A stretch of 61,189 nt of DNA. Origin: Acidimicrobiia bacterium. GTDB lineage: Bacteria > Actinomycetota > Acidimicrobiia > Acidimicrobiales > Poriferisodalaceae. The notes below the pieces were generated by a model. It searched no databases and was not told the DNA's origin. It saw nothing but the letters and a program-made list of their open reading frames with translations. Below are positions 55,209-61,189 of the stretch, piece by piece (positions within the stretch are counted from its first letter, which is position 1; every line of letters begins with the position of its first letter). The stretch is taken from positions 1-61,189 of the forward strand of contig JAJECP010000001.1 in NCBI GenBank assembly GCA_022821985.1, in the 5' to 3' direction. The position numbers and the translations under genes were made by a program.

Positions 55209-56335
55209 GCGCAGGCCCTCATGATCTGGCAGCCTCGGGCGTTCGCTGCATGGTCATGCGGGGCGGCACCTCCAAGGGCGCTTACTTCGTCGCCGGCGAG
55301 CTGCCCGACGACCCCGACGAGCGTGATTCGCTGCTGGCGCGGATCATGGGTTCGCCCGATCCGCGCCAGATCGACGGTATCGGCGGCGCGCACCCGCTGA
55401 CCTCCAAGGTTGCTGTGGTGTCACGGTCGGCAGAGCCCGAGATCGATGTGGACTACCTGTTCCTGCAAGTCGGTGTCGACGACGGCTCGGTGGGTGATCA
55501 GCAGAACTGCGGCAACCTGCTGGCCGGAGTCGGGCAGTTCGCGATGGAGCGCGGGCTCATTGAAATCGCTGGCGACGAGGCGCAGGTGCGGATACGCATG
55601 GTGAACAGCGACTCGGTGGCGACAGCCACATTCCCGCTGGACGCCGGCCTCCCCGCCTATGATGGCGACACGGCGATCTCGGGGGTTCCCGGAACGGCGG
55701 CCGAGGTCCGGCTCGACTTCGAGGCCACCGCGGGTTCGACATGTGGGGCGCTGCTGCCTACCGGTGCCGTCGCCGATGCGATCGACGGCATCGAAGCAAC
55801 CTGCATCGACAACGGCATGCCCACGGTTGTGCTCCGGGCGGCTGCTCTGGGCATCGCCGGCGACGAATCGCCAGCCGCGCTTGAGGCCAACGAGCTGTTC
55901 CGGCGACGCTTGGAGAACATCCGCCTGCGGGCCGGCGAGCTGATGAACCTGGGCGACGTCAGCACCATGACCGTGCCGAAGATGACGCTGGTGTCCGCGC
56001 CCCGCGCCGGCGGGAGCATCTGCACCCGCACCTTCATCCCGCACCGGTGCCATGACGCCATCGGCGTTCTGGGTGCGGTCAGCGTGGCCACCGCATTGCG
56101 TCTCCCGGGGAGCGTCGGATCGGATCTGCTCGAACCCGGCGACGACGCCGACCTAGTGCAGATCGAGCACCCGACGGGCACCTTTGCTGCCCGCGTCGAG
56201 CTGGCCGATGGCCCGGCGGGCCGGGTCGTGGGGCGGTCCGGCATCGTTCGCACTGCCCGCAAGCTGTTCGACGGCCTGGTATTCCCCAAGAGCCCAGCGT
56301 TTCCGACGAGCGCGTCACACCAAGGGCGCGCGTGA
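55205..56335 (+). CDS. 4-Oxalomesaconate tautomerase/isomerase (PrpF family), paralogue 2
   Basis: Predicted to tautomerise the keto form of 4-oxalomesaconate so that LigJ can hydrate it (role of GalD in Pseudomonas and LigU in Sphingobium). A 376-residue PrpF-fold protein with CMVMRGGTSKGAYFVAGELP, GSPDPRQIDGIGG, NCGNLLAGVGQFAMERG and RCHDAIGVLGAVSVA. The GTG start forms a GTGA overlap with the ligK stop, and its own stop overlaps the ligI GTG in the same way. Position in the operon makes the assignment firmer than for the copy at 49901. Whether it follows LigU (allylic isomerase) or GalD chemistry cannot be told. Confidence 0.85.
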   Translation: MSAGPHDLAASGVRCMVMRGGTSKGAYFVAGELPDDPDERDSLLARIMGSPDPRQIDGIGGAHPLTSKVAVVSRSAEPEIDVDYLFLQVGVDDGSVGDQQNCGNLLAGVGQFAMERGLIEIAGDEAQVRIRMVNSDSVATATFPLDAGLPAYDGDTAISGVPGTAAEVRLDFEATAGSTCGALLPTGAVADAIDGIEATCIDNGMPTVVLRAAALGIAGDESPAALEANELFRRRLENIRLRAGELMNLGDVSTMTVPKMTLVSAPRAGGSICTRTFIPHRCHDAIGVLGAVSVATALRLPGSVGSDLLEPGDDADLVQIEHPTGTFAARVELADGPAGRVVGRSGIVRTARKLFDGLVFPKSPAFPTSASHQGRA

Positions 56336-57207
56336 CAGCGCCCACGATCCTGCCGCCTCACCCCTCGCCGCACTCGCCGACGGCGTTCACGCCGCCGCCG
56401 GGGGCAACCGATGCGCACTGTCACGTGTTCGGCCCCGCGTACCGGTTCCCCTTCGCCCCCGAGGCCACCTACACGCCGCCCGATGCCGGCATCGACGACT
56501 TCGAGGTGCTGCAGGAGCGCTTAGGGCTGTCGCGAGCCGTCTTCGTGCAGGCGAGCTGCCACGGCACCGACAACGCCGCCATGGTGGATGCGCTCGTGCG
56601 GGGAAACGGTCGCTATGCCGGTGTCGCGATGATCGATGAGTCGTTCGGCGATGCCGACATCGCTGCCCTGCATGAGGCCGGGGTGCGCGGCACCCGCTTC
56701 AACTTCGTCGCCCATCTCGGCGGCGCACCCGACCTTGAGGTGTTCTGGCGGCTGGTCGACCGGGTGCAGCCATTCGGCTGGCACATCGTGCTGCACTTCG
56801 ACGCCAACGACCTGCCTCGCTACGCCGAACTGCTCGACCGCATGCCCTGCCCGTACGTGATCGACCACATGGCCCGAGTCGACGCAACGGCAGGGCTCCG
56901 CCAGGAACCGTTCGAAGCCCTGCTCGAGCTGATGCGCGACGAGCGGGCGTGGGTGAAGGTGTCGGGCACCGAGCGGCTCACTGCTGAGGGCACCCCGCCG
57001 TACGACGACGTCGTGCCCTATGCCCAGGCGCTGATCGCGGCCGCGCCCGAGCGCATCCTGTGGGGCACCGACTGGCCGCATCCCAATGTGCGCCACATGC
57101 CAGACGACGGCGATCTCGTGGACGTGTTGGCCGCGTTCGCGCCCGACGAGTCGACTCGCAACCGGATCCTGGTCAGCAATCCCGAGACGCTCTACGACTT
57201 CGGCTAG
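56332..57207 (+). CDS. ligI: 2-Pyrone-4,6-dicarboxylate hydrolase
   Basis: Opens the pyrone ring of 2-pyrone-4,6-dicarboxylate to 4-oxalomesaconate. A 291-residue amidohydrolase-superfamily protein, the normal LigI length. It has GATDAHCHVFGP with the metal- or proton-handling His pair, RGTRFNFVAHLGG, PYVIDHMARVDA and the C-terminal WGTDWPHPNVRHMPDD with the catalytic Asp. The GTG overlaps the preceding stop by four bases (GTGA). Last gene of the ligJ-led operon; pobA follows after 91 bases. Confidence 0.93.
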   Translation: MTAPTILPPHPSPHSPTAFTPPPGATDAHCHVFGPAYRFPFAPEATYTPPDAGIDDFEVLQERLGLSRAVFVQASCHGTDNAAMVDALVRGNGRYAGVAMIDESFGDADIAALHEAGVRGTRFNFVAHLGGAPDLEVFWRLVDRVQPFGWHIVLHFDANDLPRYAELLDRMPCPYVIDHMARVDATAGLRQEPFEALLELMRDERAWVKVSGTERLTAEGTPPYDDVVPYAQALIAAAPERILWGTDWPHPNVRHMPDDGDLVDVLAAFAPDESTRNRILVSNPETLYDFG

Positions 57208-57298
57208 CGGCTGAGCCCGCGAGCGAGCACCACTATTCTCCGCCCGACTGACCGATCCAGCGGGACGAGCGACGCAAGCCCGCGACGAGGATGCAGTG

Positions 57299-58471
57299 AT
57301 GAACACCCAGGTCGTCATCGTGGGCGCCGGCCCGGCCGGGACGCTGCTCTCACACCTGCTGGGCAGGGCAGGCATCGAACACGTCGTGCTCGAGCAGCAG
57401 TCGCGTGCCTATGTGCTGGGCCGCATCCGTGCCGGCGTCCTCGAGTGGGGCTCGGTGGAGATCCTGCGCAACGCCGGGCTGGGCGACCGCATGGACCGCG
57501 AGGGACAGGTGCACGACACGATCAACATCGCCTGGCGCGGCTCGGAGATGCTGTCGATCGACTCGCAGCGGCTGATCGGGCGCCGGATGATGGCCTACGG
57601 CCAGACGAACATCCAGGAAGACCTCTACGAGGCTGCGGACGCAGCCGGCAACACGATCGTCTTCGAGGCCCACGATGTACAGATCAGCGACCCCGTCCGC
57701 CGACCGTCGGTGACCTTCGTGGCCAACGGTGTCAGCGAGCGCATCGACTGTGACTTCGTGGCCGGCTGCGACGGCTCTCACGGCGTGAGCCGCGCCACCA
57801 TCCCGGCCGGCGTCTGCACCGAGTTCGAGAAGGACTATCCCTTCGGCTGGCTCGGCATCCTCTCGGAAACCCCGCCGCTGCCGCACTTGCTGTACGCCAA
57901 CCATCAGCGGGGTTTCGCGCTGTGCAGCATGCGGAACCCGATGCTGAGCCGGTACTACGTGCAGTGCCCGCTCACCGACACGGTCGACGACTGGCCCGAT
58001 GATCGTTTCTGGACCGAGCTGCTGGCTCGCATCCCGGCCGACAAGGCAGCGCAGATCCAGACGGGGCCCTCGATCGAGAAGTCGATCGCGCCGCTGCGCA
58101 GCTTCGCCTCCGAGCCGATGCGCTACGGCAATCTGTTCCTTGCCGGCGATGCGGCGCACATCGTGCCGCCGACCGGCGCCAAGGGTCTGAACCTGGCGAT
58201 CTCCGATGTGCACTACCTGGCTCGGGCCTTCGCCAATCACTACGAGCGGGGCGACGACGGCTACCTCGACAGCTACTCAGCAATGGCGCTGCGGCGCGTT
58301 TGGGGGGCCATGCGGTTCAGCTGGTCGCTCACCATGCTGCTGCACCGGTTCCCCGACATGAGCGACTTCGACCAGCGCGCGCAGGAGCAGGAGCTGTACC
58401 ACCTGTCCACGTCGCCATCGGCGCAGACCGCCTTCGCCGAGCAGTACGTGGGCCTGCCGCTGGAGAGCTAG
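57299..58471 (+). CDS. pobA: 4-Hydroxybenzoate 3-monooxygenase
   Basis: Hydroxylates 4-hydroxybenzoate to protocatechuate with FAD and NAD(P)H, feeding the ring-cleavage pathway. The 390-residue protein has the FAD motif VVIVGAGPAGTLLSHLL, the RIRAGVLEWGSVEIL substrate-domain motif, DFVAGCDGSHGVSR, and the second FAD motif LFLAGDAAHIVPPTGAKGLN. Substrate-binding region YYVQCPLTD is conserved. ATG at 57299 is chosen over GTG at 57296. It ends next to copy B of the dispersed repeat, convergent with ligB. Confidence 0.95.
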   Translation: MNTQVVIVGAGPAGTLLSHLLGRAGIEHVVLEQQSRAYVLGRIRAGVLEWGSVEILRNAGLGDRMDREGQVHDTINIAWRGSEMLSIDSQRLIGRRMMAYGQTNIQEDLYEAADAAGNTIVFEAHDVQISDPVRRPSVTFVANGVSERIDCDFVAGCDGSHGVSRATIPAGVCTEFEKDYPFGWLGILSETPPLPHLLYANHQRGFALCSMRNPMLSRYYVQCPLTDTVDDWPDDRFWTELLARIPADKAAQIQTGPSIEKSIAPLRSFASEPMRYGNLFLAGDAAHIVPPTGAKGLNLAISDVHYLARAFANHYERGDDGYLDSYSAMALRRVWGAMRFSWSLTMLLHRFPDMSDFDQRAQEQELYHLSTSPSAQTAFAEQYVGLPLES

Positions 58472-58473
58472 GC

Positions 58474-58572
58474 GCTCAGCCTCTTGCTTCCCGCTCTTGT
58501 TCCCAGTCTCGATTCGATACGGGCTCACGGGCCGCTCGGGCCACGGCTTCGCCTAGCGGCTCAGCCTCTTGC
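58474..58572 (-). repeat. Dispersed 3'-end repeat, copy B, with 14-bp direct repeats at its ends
   Basis: The core 58480-58566 is the reverse complement of copy A at 6450-6535, nearly identical at both ends and variable in the middle. GCTCAGCCTCTTGC occurs at 58474-58487 and again at 58559-58572, bracketing the element. It carries the last glycine codon and the stop of ligB, and fills the space between pobA and ligB. Confidence 0.78.
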
Positions 58573-59418
58573 GTTCTGCAAGATCAGCAGCCCGTTGCTG
58601 GTGTTGGAGGTGGGCACGTGGTTCATGCGGAACACTTCGTCGACCTCGTCGTCGAGCACGCCGCGCATCACGAACCACATCACCAGCTCGATGCCCTCTG
58701 AGCCGGCCTCGCGGATGTACTCGGTGTGGGGTCGCAGGCAGCCGGCATCGGGCTCGGCGATCAACTCGTCCATGAACGCCGTGTCGAAGTCGACGTTGAC
58801 CAGGCCAGCCCGTTCGCCTTGCAATTGGTGCGACATGCCTCCCGTGCCGAAGACTGCCACCCGCAGCCCATCCGCATCGGAGCCCTGGTAGCTGTCGAGC
58901 GCTCGCCGGATGGCCCGCCCGAGGCTGAGGCAGCGCTTGCCCGACGGCGGCGGGTACTGGATCACGTTGACGCAGATCGGGATGACGCGGCACGGCCACA
59001 CCGACGGCTGGCCGTACATCACCGAGAGTGGCACCGTCAGGCCGTGGTCGACGTCCATCTCGTTGACCATGGTGATGTCGAACTCGTCGCCGATCAGCGA
59101 TTCGGCGAGATGCCACGCCAGTTCGGGATGGCCCTGCACGGCCGGCACCTGGCGGGGGCCGTAGCCCTCGTCGGCAGGCTGGTACCCGGCCGCCACGCCG
59201 AGAGCGAACGTCGGGATGAGTCGGAGCGAGAAGGCCGAGGCGTGATCGTTGTAGACGATGATGCAGACGTCGGGCTGCGCGGCGGCCATCCACTCACGGG
59301 CGGGCTGGATCTTGTCGAAGTACGGCCGCCAGTAGGGCTCGTGTTGCTTGCTGTTGTCGATGGCGGCCCCGACAGCGGGGACATGCGAGGTGCCGATGCC
59401 GCCGACGATCGTGGTCAT
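58561..59418 (-). CDS. ligB: Protocatechuate 4,5-dioxygenase, beta subunit
   Basis: Catalytic subunit of the extradiol dioxygenase that opens protocatechuate between carbons 4 and 5, giving 4-carboxy-2-hydroxymuconate-6-semialdehyde. The 285-residue protein keeps the Fe(II) ligands His12 (GTSHVPA), His59 (YNDHA) and Glu244, and the acid-base His197 (GTGGMSHQ), positions within two residues of Sphingobium LigB. It overlaps the ligA stop as ATGA. The C-terminus (ILQNARG) and stop lie in a dispersed repeat, and the protein is somewhat shorter than Sphingobium LigB (302), so the tail may have been trimmed. Confidence 0.94.
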   Translation of the reverse strand: MTTIVGGIGTSHVPAVGAAIDNSKQHEPYWRPYFDKIQPAREWMAAAQPDVCIIVYNDHASAFSLRLIPTFALGVAAGYQPADEGYGPRQVPAVQGHPELAWHLAESLIGDEFDITMVNEMDVDHGLTVPLSVMYGQPSVWPCRVIPICVNVIQYPPPSGKRCLSLGRAIRRALDSYQGSDADGLRVAVFGTGGMSHQLQGERAGLVNVDFDTAFMDELIAEPDAGCLRPHTEYIREAGSEGIELVMWFVMRGVLDDEVDEVFRMNHVPTSNTSNGLLILQNARG

Positions 59419-59864
59419 GAGCTGTGCTCCGCTGTGCCTGGTATTTCGGGGCTCGGCGGTTCGGGCATCTGACCAACGGGTGCCTCGCCGGTGCGGCGGT
59501 TGCCGTCGACCGGGCGACCGCCGTCGATCATCATCTGGTTGAACTCCGCGCCGCTGACGCCTGACATGGCGCCGCCCACATCCTGCATCGACAGGCCGTC
59601 AAGCGCAGCCAGCTTGAACGTGTAGTAGATGTTCCCACCGAGTTGGAGCATGCCCAGCCAGTCCCGCTCGATGACTGCTCGGCGCTGTTGCGGTGTCAGT
59701 TCGAAGCCGTCCAGGTAGGCACGTTCGTCTGCCCGAAATCGCTCCCGGTTGGCTTCGGCGTTCAGGCTCATGCAGAACATGTTCAGCTGGTAACCCTGCT
59801 GCGATCTGCGACCGTCGAAGACGTAGGTGCCCGGGATGTCGTCGTAGTCACGTGCCCGTGCCAT
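59415..59864 (-). CDS. ligA: Protocatechuate 4,5-dioxygenase, alpha subunit
   Basis: Small partner that covers the LigB active site. The 149-residue protein starts MARARDYDDIPGTYVFDGRRSQQGYQLNMFCMSL (residues 1-34), followed by NRERFRADERAYLDGFELTPQQRRAVIERDWLGMLQLGGNIYYTFKL-type LigA core and a GGRPVDGNRRTGEAP tail. It lies directly before ligB with a four-base overlap, so the two are made together. The ATG at 59862-59864 gives the normal length. A 60-base divergent region separates it from ligC; CTATTGATAG at 59888-59897 there is a small dyad that could bind a regulator. Confidence 0.93.
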   Translation of the reverse strand: MARARDYDDIPGTYVFDGRRSQQGYQLNMFCMSLNAEANRERFRADERAYLDGFELTPQQRRAVIERDWLGMLQLGGNIYYTFKLAALDGLSMQDVGGAMSGVSGAEFNQMMIDGGRPVDGNRRTGEAPVGQMPEPPSPEIPGTAEHSS

Positions 59865-59924
59865 GGCACCCCCTTGCGCATCCGAGACTATTGATAGAGC
59901 ACGGGAGCCGAAGAGGGGAGCGTC

Positions 59925-60881
59925 GTGAAGATCATCCTGGCCGGAGAGGGCGCTATCGGGCGCAAGCACATGGCAGCGCTGCGGCGCATCGACAATGTCG
60001 AGGTGGTCGCCCTCGCTGGTGGCATCGCCGACGACACCGAGGCCTTCGCCAGCGAGTTCGGCATCGAGCGGTGGACGACCGACTTGGGCGAGGCGCTGAC
60101 GCTCGACGCTGACGCGGCCATCCTGGCCACGCCCACGCAACTGCACGCAGCGCAGGCCATCGAGACCATGCGCGCGGGCAAGCACGTGCTGGTCGAGATC
60201 CCGATGGCCGACAACTTTGCCGACAGCGAAGCCGTGGTGAGTGTGCAGCAGGAAACAGGCGTGACCGCGATGGTGTGCCACACCCGCCGCTTCAATCCGA
60301 GCCATCAGTGGATTCACGAACGCATCCAACGCGGCGAGCTGACGTTGCAGCACCTGGTTGTCGAGACGTTCTTCTTCCGGCGCGAGAACCGCAACGCGCT
60401 CGGCAAGCCGCGCACCTGGACCGATCACCTGCTGTGGCATCACTCGTGCCACACGGTCGACCTGTTCGGCTACCAGACAGGCCAACGCATCACCGCAGGC
60501 TGGGCGCAGCAAGGGCCCACCCATCCCGAGCTGGGCATCGCCATGGACATGACCATCGGCATGAGCGTGCCGTCGGGAGCGCTGTGCACGCTGTCGCTGT
60601 CGTTCAACAACGACGGGCCGTTCGGCACCTTCTTCCGCTACATCTGCGACCGCGGCACGTACGTCGCGAACTACGACGACCTGTTCACCGGCAACGGCGA
60701 CGCGGTGGATCTCTCCGGAGTGGCGGACTCCAGCGACGGCATCGAACTCGCGGACCGGGAGTTCTTCGCGGCCATCCGCGAGGCACGGGAGCCGAACTCG
60801 AGCCTGGCCCAGGGACTCCCGGCGATGCGCACCCTCGACCGGCTCGAGCGGGCCCTGGACGCGACCCGCATACCCGACTGA
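59925..60881 (+). CDS. ligC: 4-Carboxy-2-hydroxymuconate-6-semialdehyde dehydrogenase
   Basis: Oxidises the LigAB product (as its hemiacetal) to 2-pyrone-4,6-dicarboxylate with NAD(P). A 318-residue Gfo/Idh/MocA-family protein of LigC length. It has GEGAIGRKHMAAL as cofactor motif near 7-19, EIPMADNFADSE, the substrate-domain CHTRRFNPSHQWIHERI and TWTDHLLWHHSCHTVDLFGYQ. The start is GTG at 59925 with AGAGGGGAG upstream. Divergent from ligAB, probably sharing control. sufB follows but has its own promoter. Confidence 0.93.
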   Translation: MKIILAGEGAIGRKHMAALRRIDNVEVVALAGGIADDTEAFASEFGIERWTTDLGEALTLDADAAILATPTQLHAAQAIETMRAGKHVLVEIPMADNFADSEAVVSVQQETGVTAMVCHTRRFNPSHQWIHERIQRGELTLQHLVVETFFFRRENRNALGKPRTWTDHLLWHHSCHTVDLFGYQTGQRITAGWAQQGPTHPELGIAMDMTIGMSVPSGALCTLSLSFNNDGPFGTFFRYICDRGTYVANYDDLFTGNGDAVDLSGVADSSDGIELADREFFAAIREAREPNSSLAQGLPAMRTLDRLERALDATRIPD

Positions 60882-60898
60882 AACACTCGGGTATTGCG

Positions 60899-60904
60899 TA
60901 TAAT
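60899..60904 (+). promoter_or_regulatory. -10 box of a probably leaderless sufB transcript
   Basis: A perfect TATAAT, six bases before the sufB ATG, so the mRNA would start at or next to the start codon. No Shine-Dalgarno sequence precedes the ATG. The box sits inside an imperfect dyad (GGGTATT...TAATCCC, 60889-60907) that could be an operator for an iron-sulfur regulator; that is a guess. Confidence 0.6.
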
Positions 60905-60910
60905 CCCACC

Positions 60911-61189
60911 ATGAGCGAGCAGAATCAGGCCGTCCACGACCGTCTCGCCCGGGACTACAGCGCCGGCTTCGTCACCGAGATCGAGTCCGAAACGCTGCCC
61001 CCCGGACTCGACGAGGATGTCGTGCGCGCCATCTCCGCAAAGAAGGACGAGCCGTCCTGGATGACGGACTGGCGGCTCGACGCGTTCCGGCGCTGGCAGA
61101 CGATGCCGGAACCCAACTGGGCCCACGTCAGCTTCGATCCCATCGACTTCGAGGCGATCTCCTACTTCTCCGCGCCGCGCAACAAGCCG
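60911..61189 (+). CDS. sufB: Fe-S cluster assembly protein SufB (N-terminal part)
   Basis: The first 93 residues of SufB, cut by the window end. The SufBC2D scaffold builds iron-sulfur clusters. The sequence RDYSAGFVTEIESETLPPGL, then VRAISAKKDEPSWMTDWRLDAF and WAHVSFDPIDFEAISYFSAP is the well-conserved N-terminal region of the family. Shape of the start (ATG right after a -10 box) points to leaderless translation. In actinobacteria a Rrf2/SufR-type regulator gene often precedes sufB; here ligC does instead, so the suf operon seems to start at sufB. Its product would also serve the [4Fe-4S] fumarase and aconitase encoded in this window. Confidence 0.93.
   Translation, partial: MSEQNQAVHDRLARDYSAGFVTEIESETLPPGLDEDVVRAISAKKDEPSWMTDWRLDAFRRWQTMPEPNWAHVSFDPIDFEAISYFSAPRNKP

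Overview
The window is about 61 kb of G+C-rich DNA that looks actinobacterial. Supporting signs are frequent GTG starts, genes with a -10 box so close to the start codon that their mRNAs look leaderless (fumarase, sufB, a leucine leader peptide), an F420-type luciferase-like oxidoreductase, and DnaA-box-like TTGTCCACA sequences. The mix of enzymes (mitochondrial-type aconitase, many lipid and acyl-CoA enzymes, plant-type leucine-rich repeats) would fit Acidimicrobiia, but that placement is inference. No plasmid, phage, IS element or CRISPR array is visible. No gene-free stretch exceeds 300 bases.

Left part (1-21.5 kb) is mostly housekeeping: a PhyH-type dioxygenase, rarA, a VOC protein, class I fumarase, an MBL hydrolase, an acyl-CoA dehydrogenase, a tyrosine phosphatase, a quinone oxidoreductase, citrate synthase, an acyl-CoA carboxyltransferase with a LysR regulator, aconitase and a methyltransferase. 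Embedded in it is the most unusual gene of the window (7817-11989): a secreted protein joining about 29 plant-type 24-residue leucine-rich repeats to a complete oligopeptide-type ABC substrate-binding domain.

At 21.5-24.7 kb lies a visibly A+T-richer four-gene cassette (small secreted protein, ABC ATPase, two membrane proteins) that looks acquired. From 24.8 to 39.3 kb, all on the minus strand, are envelope and lipid genes: a VanY-like carboxypeptidase with an altered metal site, an ABC exporter carrying a 30-bp minisatellite, an operon of acyl-CoA reductase/HAD fusion + LarA-like protein + PlsC acyltransferase, and a run leuA - hydrolase - membrane MurF-like ligase - Ddl - cysteine-repeat lipoprotein. 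leuA is preceded by a complete leucine attenuator with a leaderless leader peptide ending in four leucine codons and a threonine.

ppk, a small DnaA-box cluster, a thiolase-like gene and a membrane J-protein follow. Next come a four-gene catabolic operon (LLM oxidoreductase, SDR, sulfatase, VOC protein), a TrpB2-type tryptophan synthase, a PrpF-family isomerase and a P450.

The right end (52.4-60.9 kb) starts at a tRNA-Val gene whose 3' end is overlapped in antisense by a hydrolase gene. It then carries every step of 4-hydroxybenzoate breakdown by the protocatechuate 4,5-cleavage route: PobA makes protocatechuate, LigAB opens the ring, LigC and LigI pass through 2-pyrone-4,6-dicarboxylate, a LigU/GalD-type tautomerase and LigJ form the hydroxy-oxoadipate, and LigK splits it to pyruvate and oxaloacetate. 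The window ends inside sufB. An unusual dispersed repeat of about 85 bp supplies the stop codons of two unrelated genes, at 6.45 kb and 58.5 kb.
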